From NCBI RefSeq assembly GCF_900114285.1, contig NZ_FOSN01000006.1:1-64000 (forward strand): a stretch of 64,000 nucleotides of DNA, written 5' to 3'. This DNA comes from Methylocapsa palsarum (lineage in GTDB: Bacteria > Pseudomonadota > Alphaproteobacteria > Rhizobiales > Beijerinckiaceae). Positions 16,559 to 26,087 of this stretch are shown here, piece after piece (the first letter of the stretch is position 1; every line of letters starts with the position of its first letter). A program made the position numbers and the translations under genes. The notes beneath the pieces were generated by a model. That model did no database searches. It was not told the DNA's origin and worked only from the letters and a program-made list of their open reading frames with translations.

Positions 16559-17170
16559 TCAGGCGCCATGCTGGTTCGCGGGCGCGGCGGCGGCGTGCAT
16601 GAGGCCCGCGAGTTTGGCGTATTGAAGCAGGATAATCGTTTTCGCGTCGATGATTTCGCCGCGTTCGACCATCGCCAGCGCTTCGTCGAGGGTCGGCTCC
16701 AGGATTTCGATATCCTCGCCTTCGTCCGCAAGCCCGCCGCCGGCGCCGATCCGGTCCCCCGGCGAATATTGCGCGACAAAGAAGGTCAGCCTTTCGCAAA
16801 AGCAGCCGGGGCTCATATAGGCCTCGAACAATCGGCGCGGCGCGCGGACCTGAAACCCGGTCTCTTCTTCGGCCTCGCGCACGATTCGCGTCTGCGGGTC
16901 CGCGCCCTCGAGCCGTCCGGCGCAGACTTCGATCAGTTTTTCATGGCCCCCGTTGAGGTAGGCCGGAACCCGAAATTGCGAGATGAGCACGATCCGCGAG
17001 CGGCCTGGATCGTAGAGCAGGAGCGCGGCCCCGTCGCCGGAATCGTAGACTTCGTGGTCGAGGGTTTGCCGGCCGCCGTCGAATCGCCTGCGGTCCAGAC
17101 GGATTCGCTGCAGAATTCCATGCCCGCGCGAGAGGATCTGGCGGCTGAGGATAAGAATCGCCTCGACCAT
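16559..17170 (-). CDS. NUDIX hydrolase, NudK/ADP-ribose pyrophosphatase type
   Basis: A 203-residue phosphoanhydride hydrolase. The Nudix box is AGRLEGADPQTRIVREAEEE followed by TGF; as in NudK-type members it is one residue shorter than the canonical box, and an Asp stands at the first Glu position. VLISQFRVPAYLNG upstream is the typical substrate strand, and YMSPGCFCERLTFFVA follows. GDP-mannose or ADP-ribose are likely substrates. It follows nadK after only four bases, so the two probably form an operon. Confidence 0.88.
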   Translation of the reverse strand: MVEAILILSRQILSRGHGILQRIRLDRRRFDGGRQTLDHEVYDSGDGAALLLYDPGRSRIVLISQFRVPAYLNGGHEKLIEVCAGRLEGADPQTRIVREAEEETGFQVRAPRRLFEAYMSPGCFCERLTFFVAQYSPGDRIGAGGGLADEGEDIEILEPTLDEALAMVERGEIIDAKTIILLQYAKLAGLMHAAAAPANQHGA

Positions 17171-17174
17171 CGGC

Positions 17175-17966
17175 TCAATAACCGAATTGTTCGCGCAGGA
17201 TCCGCTCGTTCAGCGAATGGCCGGGATCATGAAGCAGTACGAGGTCGGTCGCGTGATCCATCTCGACCTGGACCTGGACGATGTTCTTCAATTCGAAATG
17301 ATCCGCGACAGCCGCGACCGGACGTTTCTGCGCTTCCAGAATGTCGATCGTGACCCGGGCGGTGTCGGGCAGCAGGGCGCCGCGCCAGAGGCGGGGGCGG
17401 AAGGCGGAGATCGGCGTCAACAGGATGAGCGTGGCGTCGAGCGGCAGAATCGGGCCGTGCGCGGAGAGATTATAGGCGGTCGAGCCGACGGGCGTCGAGA
17501 TGAGCACGCCGTCGGCGGCGAGTTCGCCGAGCCGCTCCTTGCCGTCGATGGTGATGCGCATTTTCGCCACCTGGTAGGATTGGCGCAGGATCGAGACCTC
17601 GTTGATCGCGCGCGCCCTGGTGGTGTCGCCGTTTTCGTCTGTCGCGTCCATCAGCAAAGGATGGACGACGGAGGCTTCCGCCTCGTCGAGGCGCTGTTCG
17701 AGATCGGGACCATGAAATTCGTTCATCAGAAAGCCGACGGTGCCGCGGTTCATGCCGTAGATCGGTTTGTTTTGACCCATGAACCTGTGCAGCGTCTGCA
17801 GCATCAGACCGTCGCCTCCAAGCGCCACGACGACGTCGGCGGACTCGGGGTCGACATTGCCATAACGCGCGACAAGCTCCTGCCGGGCGGCGCCGGCCTC
17901 CGGAGCGTCGGAGGAGAGAAAAGCGATGCGCTCGTAGCGATGGCGAGCGCGGGGGCCAGCGGACAT
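17175..17966 (-). CDS. nadK: NAD kinase
   Basis: Phosphorylates NAD to NADP. The 263-residue product has the GGDG motif at 50-53 (VALGGDGLMLQTLHRF), GMNRGTVGFLMNEF, the second conserved motif DGVLISTPVGSTAYNLSA and PILPLDATLILLTPI. The length is normal for alphaproteobacterial NadK, which lacks a long N-terminal extension. The downstream NUDIX gene may act on related nucleotides. Confidence 0.96.
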   Translation of the reverse strand: MSAGPRARHRYERIAFLSSDAPEAGAARQELVARYGNVDPESADVVVALGGDGLMLQTLHRFMGQNKPIYGMNRGTVGFLMNEFHGPDLEQRLDEAEASVVHPLLMDATDENGDTTRARAINEVSILRQSYQVAKMRITIDGKERLGELAADGVLISTPVGSTAYNLSAHGPILPLDATLILLTPISAFRPRLWRGALLPDTARVTIDILEAQKRPVAAVADHFELKNIVQVQVEMDHATDLVLLHDPGHSLNERILREQFGY

Positions 17967-18079
17967 GGCTTCGACCGGTCTGTATTCGCCTCATATGATC
18001 CGGGGGCGGACGGACATTTCAGCGGCAGCTTTGACATAGCCGCAAGCCGGGGCCGCCGTAAAGCGGCTCGCGTCCGCTA

Positions 18080-18643
18080 TCAGGCGAAGAGCTCGTCGCT
18101 GTCCCCGGCGAGGAGAAGCTGCGGAACCTGAATCATCGTCCAGCCGCCGGAGAGGCGGTCGAAAACCCAGACCATGTCGACGCGGCTGAACGGCCATGAT
18201 TGGGGCGCGCTCGTATCGCCAAGAATGAGATTGGCGATCAGCGGCAGGGTGTTGTGCTTCCAGGCGATCACGGCTGGCCCGGGGGCGCCGAGGACGGCCT
18301 CGACCAGGGCTTTTTCCTCGCCTTCGTAAAAATCGCGGTTGAAAGCGGCGTTGTTCCGGCCACGGAGAAAATCGGCGAGCGGAAGCAGCGTATGCTGAGG
18401 CCGCAGGCTTGGCGCCTGGGGCCCGGCCTTGCAGGCGTAAAGAACGTGCGGCGTCGCAAGCGCGGGATGCGCGAAATGGTCGCCCAGCGGAGCGAAATAG
18501 CGCACGAGCGCGCCCGCGCGCTGCCAGCCGCGGACGGTCAGGCTCTCCTTGTCCTTTTCGCCGCTGAGGCCGACCCCCCTTATCGTCTTGTCCGGACTTG
18601 GCCGCTCGGCGTGCCGGATCAGCATGATCTTTTCGCAGGGCAT
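18080..18643 (-). CDS. Histidine phosphatase family protein
   Basis: A 187-residue phosphatase with the catalytic LIRHAE motif (R10, H11) at the N-terminus and later LTVRGWQRAGALVRYF and AVIAWKHNTLPLIANLIL, in which the second histidine (WKHN) fits the family's catalytic pair. It is SixA-sized, but the substrate cannot be predicted. It is divergent from irr, and the 196 bases between them should hold both promoters. Confidence 0.85.
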   Translation of the reverse strand: MPCEKIMLIRHAERPSPDKTIRGVGLSGEKDKESLTVRGWQRAGALVRYFAPLGDHFAHPALATPHVLYACKAGPQAPSLRPQHTLLPLADFLRGRNNAAFNRDFYEGEEKALVEAVLGAPGPAVIAWKHNTLPLIANLILGDTSAPQSWPFSRVDMVWVFDRLSGGWTMIQVPQLLLAGDSDELFA

Positions 18644-18839
18644 TGGCGTCGATCCATGTTTTGTGTCGCGGGGCGACGCTCGGAACGGGGAGAGGGAAAG
18701 CCGCGAAACCGGGGATCTGCGGCGGCATTCGTCGCCGGCGCCTGCAAGAAACCGTCGAAGGTTGTCCCGGAGCGCCGGATCTTATATGTTTTTTCCGAGT
18801 CGTCAGCCAACTGGCCGGCGCGGATTCCTGGGCCTCGTC

Positions 18840-19358
18840 ATGACTTCAACTCCGGTTCCGTCGAAACGCTCGTCCAAGGCGCGCCGCGCGGCGAATGGAC
18901 GCGTCCGGCCTTTGCTCGGTTCGCTGGCCGGATGCCCGTTTCATGATCTGCGCGGAAAGTTGAGCGCGGCCGGACTGCGTCCGACGCGGCAGAGAATGTC
19001 GCTCGGATGGCATTTGTTCGCCGGCGGCGACCGCCACCTGACGGCCGAAAGGCTTTACGAGGAGATGCGCGCCTCGCAGGTCTCGATTTCCCTGGCGACG
19101 GTGTATAACAGCCTGCATCAATTCACGGAATCCGGCTTGCTGCGCGAAATCGCGATCGACGGGTCGCGGACCTATTTCGACACCAATGTCACCGAACACC
19201 ACCATTTCCTCGTCGAAGGCGAGAATGAACTCATCGATATTCCGCAAGTCGCGGTCGATCTACTCCGGCTGCCGCCGGCTCCGGCGGGCAAGCGCATCAC
19301 CCAGGTCGACGTCGTCGTCCGGGTGCGGGACATCGCCCCGGAGCCGACGGAGGACTGA
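18840..19358 (+). CDS. irr: Iron response regulator Irr (Fur family)
   Basis: Irr represses or activates iron and heme genes according to heme status in Rhizobiales. The 172-residue protein carries the heme regulatory motif GCPFHD (31-36), the Irr winged helix (LRPTRQRMSLGWHLF, SISLATVYNSLHQF) and the second heme site, three histidines at 120-122 in TEHHHFLV. A basic extension of about 30 residues precedes the heme motif. ATG 18840 is the first plausible start. ferrochelatase (hemH) is the next gene, a fitting target. No clear iron control element is seen upstream of either gene. Confidence 0.95.
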   Translation: MTSTPVPSKRSSKARRAANGRVRPLLGSLAGCPFHDLRGKLSAAGLRPTRQRMSLGWHLFAGGDRHLTAERLYEEMRASQVSISLATVYNSLHQFTESGLLREIAIDGSRTYFDTNVTEHHHFLVEGENELIDIPQVAVDLLRLPPAPAGKRITQVDVVVRVRDIAPEPTED

Positions 19359-19655
19359 CGACTGGCGGGCTGCGCCCCGGAAACCTTCCTCCGCGCATTG
19401 CCCTTGCGCGATCTTCCTTTGGGCGGTTCCCTGGCGCGATTTTCCTTCAGACTTCCCCGGATCCTCTTAAAGACCCCTCCAGCAAACGGCGCGAAAAGGC
19501 GCCTCCAGAACCTCCGCCTGCAGCCATTTTCTGGCCCTTTGATTTTATTGCGAGGCAAAAAATTGTAAGGGGGAGGCTCGCTTTAACGATTCCGTTCGCC
19601 GCGAAAGCGCCTTAAGGGTGCCGGAGAACGGAACTCTTGGCAGTCAGGCTTTCAG

Positions 19656-20720
19656 ATGCTTTCCTCCGACGCTCTTTCGTCCTCAAATACGCCGCGCTCC
19701 GGCAAGATTGGCGTGCTTCTGGTCAATCTTGGCACTCCGGACGCGGTGGGCTATTGGCCTGTGCGGCGTTATTTGAAGGAATTTCTGTCGGATCCACGCG
19801 TGGTCGATATTCCCAGGATTGTCTGGTGGCCGATCCTGAACCTGATCATTTTGAACCTGCGGCCGCAGCGAAGCTCAAAAAACTACGCCGAGATCTGGAA
19901 TCGGGAACTTAACGAAAGCCCTCTCAAGACCACCACGCGGGCGCAGGCCGAAAAACTCGCCGACTGGATCAGGGCGGGCGGACTCGATCCGAAAGACAGG
20001 CCCGGCGCCGGCGCCGGCCGGATCGCGGTCAGCTGGGCGATGCGCTACGGCAATCCCTCGATCGCGGGGGCGCTCGAAAGCCTGCGGGCGTTCGGCTGCG
20101 AACGGATTCTCGTCGCGCCGCTCTACCCGCAATACGCCGCCGCCACATGGGAGAGCGCGGCCGAGAAGGTTGAAGAATGCCTGACGGCGATGGGATGGCG
20201 CCCGGACCTGCGGATCACGCAGCCCTATTTCGACGATCCAACCTATATCGAAGCTTTGTCACTGTCGCTGCGGAGCGGCATTTCGCGCCTCGGCTTCACC
20301 CCCGAACGCATCCTGATCTCGTTTCATGGCGTGCCGAAATCTACCATCGCCAAAGGCGATCCCTACTCGGCGCAATGTCTTGAGACCTGGCGGCTCTTGC
20401 GGGAACACCTCGGCCTTAGTGAAAAACAATGTCCGGTCAGCTTTCAGTCGCGGTTCGGGCGCGCCGAATGGCTGCAGCCGTACACCGACGAAACGGTACG
20501 GAGCCTGGCGCGGCAGGGCGTGAAGAATCTCGCGATCGCAGCTCCTGGCTTTTCCGCCGACTGCCTCGAAACAATTTACGAACTGGGCGTGGAGAACCGC
20601 GATCTCTTCAAGGAAAATGGCGGAGAGAATTTCGCGGTGATCCCGTGTCTGAACGACAGCCACATGGGGATGATGCTGATCCGGGATCTTGTGGCGCGGG
20701 GCATGAAGGGCTGGCTCTAG
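19656..20720 (+). CDS. hemH: Ferrochelatase
   Basis: Inserts ferrous iron into protoporphyrin IX, the last step of protoheme synthesis. The 354-residue protein starts its core with VLLVNLGTPDA and has ISFHGVPKST with the catalytic histidine H224, then SFQSRFGRAEWLQPYT, APGFSADCLETIYELGVENR and PCLNDS. It lies 297 bases after irr, with no gene between. The TAG stop codon (20718-20720) is also the first triplet of a dispersed double-hairpin element. Confidence 0.97.
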   Translation: MLSSDALSSSNTPRSGKIGVLLVNLGTPDAVGYWPVRRYLKEFLSDPRVVDIPRIVWWPILNLIILNLRPQRSSKNYAEIWNRELNESPLKTTTRAQAEKLADWIRAGGLDPKDRPGAGAGRIAVSWAMRYGNPSIAGALESLRAFGCERILVAPLYPQYAAATWESAAEKVEECLTAMGWRPDLRITQPYFDDPTYIEALSLSLRSGISRLGFTPERILISFHGVPKSTIAKGDPYSAQCLETWRLLREHLGLSEKQCPVSFQSRFGRAEWLQPYTDETVRSLARQGVKNLAIAAPGFSADCLETIYELGVENRDLFKENGGENFAVIPCLNDSHMGMMLIRDLVARGMKGWL

Positions 20721-20834
20721 AGCGTTTTCCAATCGCATGAAGTCATTCGATCGATCAGAAATCGGCCCAGATTCAAAAGCTTGAGCATATTCTTGTCGAT
20801 CGGATTGATTCAATCCCATCGGGATATGCTCTAG
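20717..20834 (+). repeat. Double-hairpin dispersed element, full copy 1
   Basis: Starts CTAGAGCG and ends ATGCTCTAG. The left arm reads TCGCATGAAGTCATTCGA and the right arm GATTGATTCAATC, each capable of a hairpin. It is related along its length to copies at 24068-24183 and 61471-61575 and to half copies elsewhere. The first TAG doubles as the hemH stop. Confidence 0.85.
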
Positions 20835-20987
20835 CCGCGAACCCAGCCGGCGCTGCTGGTCTCGCCGGCGCCTGTTCAAGATAAGTTCATAAAGATCATC
20901 GATAGGTGTCCGCGGTTCCGATCCTTATGATAACTTATCCATAGCGGTATTGCATACCGCTGACGCTCTCGTTTCAATGGACGACGC

Positions 20988-21878
20988 ATGACCAAGCGAA
21001 TCCGCAAGGCTGTTTTTCCGGTCGCCGGGCTGGGGACACGATTTCTTCCCGCGACCAAATCGATTCCCAAGGAAATGCTGACCGTCGTTGACCGCCCGGT
21101 CCTCCAGCATGTCGTCGATGAGGCGCGCGAGGCGGGAATCGAACAATTCATTTTCGTGACGGGCCGCAACAAGGCCGTCATCGAAGATCATTTCGATATC
21201 GCCTACGAACTTGAGGACACGCTGCAAAAACGAGGCAAGCTGAAGGAATACAAGATTCTGACGGATCTGCTCCCGGCCGGCGGGACCGCGACGTTCACGC
21301 GCCAGCAATCCCCGCTCGGCCTTGGCCACGCCGTCTGGTGCGCCCGTGAGATCGTCGGCGACGAACCGTTCGCGGTGCTGCTTCCCGACATGGTGACGAT
21401 GGCCGCCGACTCCAAAAGCGGGCGGTGCCTCGCCCAATGCATCGAAGCCTATGAAAAATTCGGCGGCAACATCATCGCGACCGAAGAAGTGGCGCCAGAA
21501 GAGGCGCATCAATATGGCGTCGTTTCGGTCGGCAAGGATTTTGGCCGCTCGTTCGAAATCACCGGCATGGTCGAAAAGCCGCCGAAGGGGACGGCTCCGT
21601 CCAACCTCATCATTTCGGGGCGTTATGTGCTCGGTCCGGAAATCTTCGCGATCCTAGAAAAGGGCGAAAAGGGCGCCGGTGGGGAAATCCAGCTGACCGA
21701 CGGCATGATCGCGCTCGCCCGGACTGAGGCTTTCCATGGCGTGCGTTTCGACGGCAAGACGTATGATTGCGGCTCCAAACTCGGGTTTCTCACGGCGAAC
21801 GCTGCTTTTGCGCTGGCGGACCCGGACCTCGCCGGGCCTTTCAGGGCGGAATTGAAAAAACTGGCCGGCGGCCTGTAG
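20988..21878 (+). CDS. galU: UTP-glucose-1-phosphate uridylyltransferase
   Basis: Makes UDP-glucose for polysaccharide and envelope synthesis. The 296-residue protein has the nucleotidyltransferase signature GLGTRFLPATKSIPKEML at about 11-28, PLGLGHAVWCAREIVGDEPF, LLPDMV and the lysine region GMVEKPP. Length is normal. It is followed on the same strand by the frameshifted comF; the upstream gap holds a dispersed element and then its own promoter region. Confidence 0.96.
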   Translation: MTKRIRKAVFPVAGLGTRFLPATKSIPKEMLTVVDRPVLQHVVDEAREAGIEQFIFVTGRNKAVIEDHFDIAYELEDTLQKRGKLKEYKILTDLLPAGGTATFTRQQSPLGLGHAVWCAREIVGDEPFAVLLPDMVTMAADSKSGRCLAQCIEAYEKFGGNIIATEEVAPEEAHQYGVVSVGKDFGRSFEITGMVEKPPKGTAPSNLIISGRYVLGPEIFAILEKGEKGAGGEIQLTDGMIALARTEAFHGVRFDGKTYDCGSKLGFLTANAAFALADPDLAGPFRAELKKLAGGL

Positions 21879-21923
21879 GCGTCGATCCGCTTGGCCGGGC
21901 GCGGTTCGGGGCGGACCTCTCGC

Positions 21924-22723
21924 ATGCGGCTTTTTGAAAATCTTTTACAGGATAAAGCCGCGTTCCGTGACAGGCTGGCCGCCCTCGCCGCCTCGCCCAT
22001 CTGGCGCCGACTGGCGCTCGCCGCGGCGGACCTCGTCTTCCCGCCCGCGTGTCTGCATTGCCGGGGGGCGACGGAGACGGCCGGTTCGCTGTGTCCGACC
22101 TGTTGGAGTCAGGTTCGGTTCATCGAGCGCCCGTTCTGCGAGCGTCTTGGAACGCCTTTCGCGATGGACCTTGGCGCGGAGGGCTTGCTCTCGCCGGAAG
22201 CCGTCGCCGACCCTCCGGTCTTCGGGCGCGCCCGCGCGGTGGCGCAGTTTGACGAAGGCCCGGTGCGCGAACTGACCCATCGGCTGAAATACAACGACAG
22301 GCTGGAGCTCGCGGGCCAATCGGCGCCTGGATGGCCCGCGCCGGCGGCGACCTTCTGCTCGACGCCGACCTGCTCGTCCCGGTTCCCCTTCACCGCCGCC
22401 GGCTGATGTCGCGCCGGTTCAATCAGGCCAACGCCCTGGCGCAGGTGGTTTCGGCGGCGAGCGGCGTTCCGGTCGATCCGTTCCTGCTCGAGCGCGTCAA
22501 GCCGACGGCGCCGCAAGTCCGACTGTCCCGTTCGCAACGCGAGCTCAATGTGCAGGGGGCGTTCCGCGTGCGCAAGCAGGTCGCCGCGAAGGTCGAAGGA
22601 CGCAAGATCGTCCTTGTCGACGACGTCATGACCTCGGGCGCGACCCTCAATGCGGCGGCGCGGGCGCTTTTGCGCGCCCGGGCGGCGCGCGTCGATGTCC
22701 TGGTGTTCGCCCGGGCGGCGTAG
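21924..22723 (+). pseudogene. comF: ComF-family phosphoribosyltransferase, frameshifted
   Basis: The first frame encodes the zinc-ribbon region (CLHCRG, CPTCW, RPFCERLG) and the N-terminal half of the transferase to LTHRLKYNDRLELAG. After about 22318 the coding signal moves to the frame containing IGAWMARAGGDLL, VPVPLHRRRLMSRRFNQA and the PRPP loop IVLVDDVMTSGATL, ending at 22723. A one-base insertion between about 22312 and 22322 accounts for this. Either the gene is dead or the assembly has an error; the two halves show no other damage. ATG 21924 is preferred to the upstream TTG. Confidence 0.82.
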
Positions 22724-22872
22724 CAGCCGCCGCGCCGGTCCTGAAGTTCGGACAAAACCCCATCGAACCCCGGAGGGATTGGGCCGCGGCTTCCGCGAGC
22801 CTGAAGCTGCGCACTTTTTATGGCCACATTTGGTAAATAGACGACGCCCTCCGCAATAGAAGAAGGGTGTAA

Positions 22873-23235
22873 ATGTTGAAATTCATCAGCGTAAAGATGC
22901 TTATCGTACAAATATCGATTGTTATGTTGTGTGTATCAAGCGCGTTTGCCAGCGAAGATTATTTGATCCTGGCCTCATATTACTCGTCCGGTAGCCGGAC
23001 GGCATGCGGAGAGGCCTTCGATCCTCAAGGATTCACTGCCGCAAGCAGAACTCTACCTTTCGGAACCCGGCTGCACGTGACCAATCCGGCGACCGGACGT
23101 TCGGTGATCGTGCGGATCAACGACCGCGGGCCCTATGTCCGGGGTCGGGGGCTCGATCTCGCGAAGGGCGCGGCCGCCGCAATCGGCATGATCGGTCAGG
23201 GGACCGCGAAGCTCCGAGTAGCGCGCCTGAATTAG
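22873..23235 (+). CDS. Minimal RlpA-like protein
   Basis: RlpA-type double-psi beta-barrel proteins cleave denuded glycan strands at the septum. This 120-residue version has a signal peptide (about 1-26, cut after AFA), then ASYYSSGSRTACGEAFDP, FTAASRTLPFGTRLHVTNP and RINDRGPYVRGRGLDLA with the catalytic aspartate. It has no SPOR domain and no lipobox cysteine at the cleavage site, so it is a stripped-down periplasmic form. The first 100 bases are AT-rich compared with its neighbours. Confidence 0.88.
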   Translation: MLKFISVKMLIVQISIVMLCVSSAFASEDYLILASYYSSGSRTACGEAFDPQGFTAASRTLPFGTRLHVTNPATGRSVIVRINDRGPYVRGRGLDLAKGAAAAIGMIGQGTAKLRVARLN

Positions 23236-23345
23236 CGCAAGCGAAAGCGCCGTCGCCTGTAAAATGCAGAGCCTGTAAAACGCAGGACTCGCAGGACTGC
23301 AGAAATCGCTGTGGATTGTGCTAAACTTTCAGCCGGATCTCATGA

Positions 23346-24050
23346 ATGAGTCGGTTGGCGATGCAAACCCTAGCGCGCGTTCCATTTTTTAAGGGCGTCG
23401 AAGACCTCGATTTCGAGAAGTTCGACAGGCTTTGCAGGTGGCGGCGTTTTGACGAGGGAGAACTCGTCGTCGATTTCGAGGACGAATCCTCCGATGTCTA
23501 TTTCATTATCGCGGGGGAGGTGCGGATTCTGATTCGCACGGTCTCGGGCAAGGAGATTATCCTTGGCGAGAGCAGGGCCGGACAATTCTTCGGCGAAATG
23601 ACGGCGATCGACGGGGCCAAACGTTCGGCGAACGTCACGGCTCTGACCAATTCCGAACTCTGCATCATGCCGGCCGGCGTGTTTCGCGACGCGCTTTTCT
23701 CGTCGCAGATGATTTGCGGGCGCATTCTGCGCCTGTTGACCGGCCGGATCCGTGAGCTCAACGCGCGGCTCACCGAACATTCGATTTTCGATCTGAAGCA
23801 CCGGCTTTATGCGGAGTTGCTCCGGATGGCTCATCCCCGCGCCGGGAAGCCGGGAGAGCGCGCCGTGACGCCGCCTCCCTTCCATCATGTCCTCGCGGCG
23901 CGGATCGGCTGCCGGCGCGAACAGGTGACGCGGGAACTCTCCGCCATGACGCATGATGGCCTGATCGAGAAAACCCGCGGAGCGCTGATCCTCGTCAAAC
24001 CGGATGTGCTGGCGGCGCGGCTCGACGAGGCGATGCGCGAGGGCGGATGA
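23346..24050 (+). CDS. Crp/Fnr-family transcriptional regulator
   Basis: A 234-residue regulator with a cyclic-nucleotide-binding-type beta-roll (about 20-125; GEVRILIRTVSGKEIILGES, GQFFGEMTAIDG) and a C-terminal helix-turn-helix (RIGCRREQVTRELSAMTHDG). It lacks the N-terminal cysteine cluster of FNR. The arginine that binds the cAMP phosphate is not clearly in place (GAKRSANVTA), so the ligand is unknown. It stands alone on its strand. Confidence 0.9.
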   Translation: MSRLAMQTLARVPFFKGVEDLDFEKFDRLCRWRRFDEGELVVDFEDESSDVYFIIAGEVRILIRTVSGKEIILGESRAGQFFGEMTAIDGAKRSANVTALTNSELCIMPAGVFRDALFSSQMICGRILRLLTGRIRELNARLTEHSIFDLKHRLYAELLRMAHPRAGKPGERAVTPPPFHHVLAARIGCRREQVTRELSAMTHDGLIEKTRGALILVKPDVLAARLDEAMREGG

Positions 24051-24067
24051 CCGGCGTCGGCTTCGTT

Positions 24068-24183
24068 TAGAGCGCTTTCCGATCGCATGAAATCATGCGA
24101 TCGATCAGAAATCGCTCCAGATTAAAAATTTGAGCATAGTCTTGTCGATTGGATTGATTCAATCCGATCGGAATAGGCTCTAG
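24068..24183 (+). repeat. Double-hairpin dispersed element, full copy 2
   Basis: Best-preserved copy: TAGAGCG at the left, CCGATCGCATGAAATCATGC and GGATTGATTCAATCC hairpin arms, and GGCTCTAG at the right. The right-end CTA (24180-24182) is the reverse complement of the stop TAG of the AsmA-like gene. Confidence 0.87.
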
Positions 24184-26087
24184 CGAGCGCCATCCGCCGG
24201 CTTGAGGTTATGCGGCCTTGGCGAGAACAGCGGGGCCGCGGCGCCGGAATGGCGGATCAGGCTGCGCGCGTCGGGAACGAATTCAAGGCCGTCCCAGGGG
24301 CCGGCGACATCGAACTGAAATTGCCGGGCCTCGGGCGCAGGGTCAGAGGTCTTGTCGAACGGAGACGCTGCGCCATGCAGGTTCAGCGCCTGCTCGCCGA
24401 TATCGGCCTCGCCTTTAAAGTTGAGGATCAGACGGGAGTTGGTCAAGACGCCATCCTCGATGGCGGCGACGCCATGAGCGATCTTTATCTTGAAATGGGC
24501 GGCGTCGAACGGCGTCTCCCCGTGCTGAATGTCGGAGGCCAGCGCGAGCGGCTTGATCTCGATCCTGCGCAGCGCCTCGCCGAGGTCGACCCCGTCCAGT
24601 TCGCCCCGACCAAAAGCGACGTTGGCGTCCCCTTCGAGGTTGCGCATGACGTCGCTCACGCTTGCGCCCTTGCCTTGTATGTCGACCGAAGCGGTCGCTG
24701 GACCGGCGAACCGCCACGGGTGGAGGAGGCTTGCGGCAACCTCGCCGGATTCTACGCCGTTCAGGGCGCCGCTGGCGTGAACTTCGAGGGCTTCGTCGTT
24801 GAGAGTCAGGATGGCGCGGCCGTTGATCGAGCCGCCATAGGCTTTGGCGTCCGCGAGAGTGATTTGCAACCGGTTGTTTCTACTCATCAATGAAACCGCC
24901 GCGTCCTCGATCTCCAGCGCCGGGAGGACGGTCCTGGCCGCCGAAATCCGCAGGTCGATGTCGGTCAATTTTGACGGTTTGAGGTCAAAGGAATCGTGGT
25001 TCCATTGTCCGTCCCGCCCGAGTGGCCTTGGAAGACCGGACAGAAACGGCCGCAGCGACAGCACATTCGCGGCCAGAGTGCCCGAAACCATCGGCGGATG
25101 GGCGGCGGCGTCCACGGCGAGCACGCCCTCGAAATCATTGCCGTCGAGCCTCAAACGAAGATCCGAGAATGTTGCGTTCGAGAGACCGATGTCGGCGGCG
25201 CAATGCAACGTCATGGCCTCGAACGGACCTGGAAGCGGCGCCATATAGCCGCCTGCCTCTGCGAGTTTTCGTAAGGACGGCGCCGTGGCGATGATTCGGC
25301 CGGCGTATCCAGGGTTGGCCGAGCCTTTGAGAACGCCCTCCGTCGTCAGGGTGACGGAAGGAGACCCGACGCTGAGGCTCATGTCGGACTGCTGCCCGCG
25401 CAAGACTTCGCTGGGGCGGGCGATACGCGCCGCGAAACTGAAGGTTTCGCCGTTCAATCGCGCCTCGCCGTTGGCGGTCGCGGCCGCGCCGAGTTTACGC
25501 CAATCCAGTTTGACGTTGATCTGGTCGATCAGGAAATCGGTTCGTTTGGACCTGCTCGAGAGATGCGCGGCGCCGTCGATAAAGGAAACGGCGCCAAGTC
25601 CCCCTTCATCGGCCCTCTTTGCTTGCGGACTGGCCGGCGCGGCGTTCGCCGCGAGGCCGATCGCGCTCTCTGGAGCTGTCGCCGGGCCGCGGTCGAGGTC
25701 GACGACCATCTCCGGCTGGTTCAAAATCACCGAGCCGATTTCGAGCCGTCCGCGCAGCAGGGCGGAAATCCGCAAATAGCTTTTGAGAACGCGAGCGTTG
25801 ATCTGGATGACCCCGGACGCGTCGCTGAGTTCGATATCGCTGATGTTGATATGGGGCTGCGGAAGCACCACCAAAACCGTGGCCCCCTTCGAGACGACGG
25901 CGAGCCCGGTCATCTGACGGATCTCGGAAACGATCGCGGCGCTGAGGGCCGCCGTCGAGAACAACCATTGGACGGCGATGGACCCTAACGCCCCGAGGCC
26001 GACGACAAGTATGGCCGCCTGAGCCGCCCGCCCGAGGCGTCTCGATCGGGGGGATGAAGGGGAGGCGAGCGGCGCCATTTCAGCCAT
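24180..26087 (-). CDS. AsmA-family inner-membrane/periplasmic protein
   Basis: A 635-residue protein with one N-terminal membrane helix (about 20-42) and a long periplasmic region of repeated beta strands. The C-terminal part has the AsmA signature (ATASVDIQGKGASVSDVMRN, LEGDANVAFGRGELDGVDL, INGRAILTLND). AsmA-like proteins are linked to phospholipid transport and outer-membrane homeostasis. The TAG stop coincides with the end of a dispersed element. The start at 26087 precedes a short basic leader before the helix. Confidence 0.85.
   Translation of the reverse strand: MAEMAPLASPSSPRSRRLGRAAQAAILVVGLGALGSIAVQWLFSTAALSAAIVSEIRQMTGLAVVSKGATVLVVLPQPHINISDIELSDASGVIQINARVLKSYLRISALLRGRLEIGSVILNQPEMVVDLDRGPATAPESAIGLAANAAPASPQAKRADEGGLGAVSFIDGAAHLSSRSKRTDFLIDQINVKLDWRKLGAAATANGEARLNGETFSFAARIARPSEVLRGQQSDMSLSVGSPSVTLTTEGVLKGSANPGYAGRIIATAPSLRKLAEAGGYMAPLPGPFEAMTLHCAADIGLSNATFSDLRLRLDGNDFEGVLAVDAAAHPPMVSGTLAANVLSLRPFLSGLPRPLGRDGQWNHDSFDLKPSKLTDIDLRISAARTVLPALEIEDAAVSLMSRNNRLQITLADAKAYGGSINGRAILTLNDEALEVHASGALNGVESGEVAASLLHPWRFAGPATASVDIQGKGASVSDVMRNLEGDANVAFGRGELDGVDLGEALRRIEIKPLALASDIQHGETPFDAAHFKIKIAHGVAAIEDGVLTNSRLILNFKGEADIGEQALNLHGAASPFDKTSDPAPEARQFQFDVAGPWDGLEFVPDARSLIRHSGAAAPLFSPRPHNLKPADGAR

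Noticed and set aside
19359..19655. Iron control element upstream of hemH
   Set aside because: No TTAGAA-type inverted sequence could be found; the visible repeats (GCGCGAT) are short and GC-rich.
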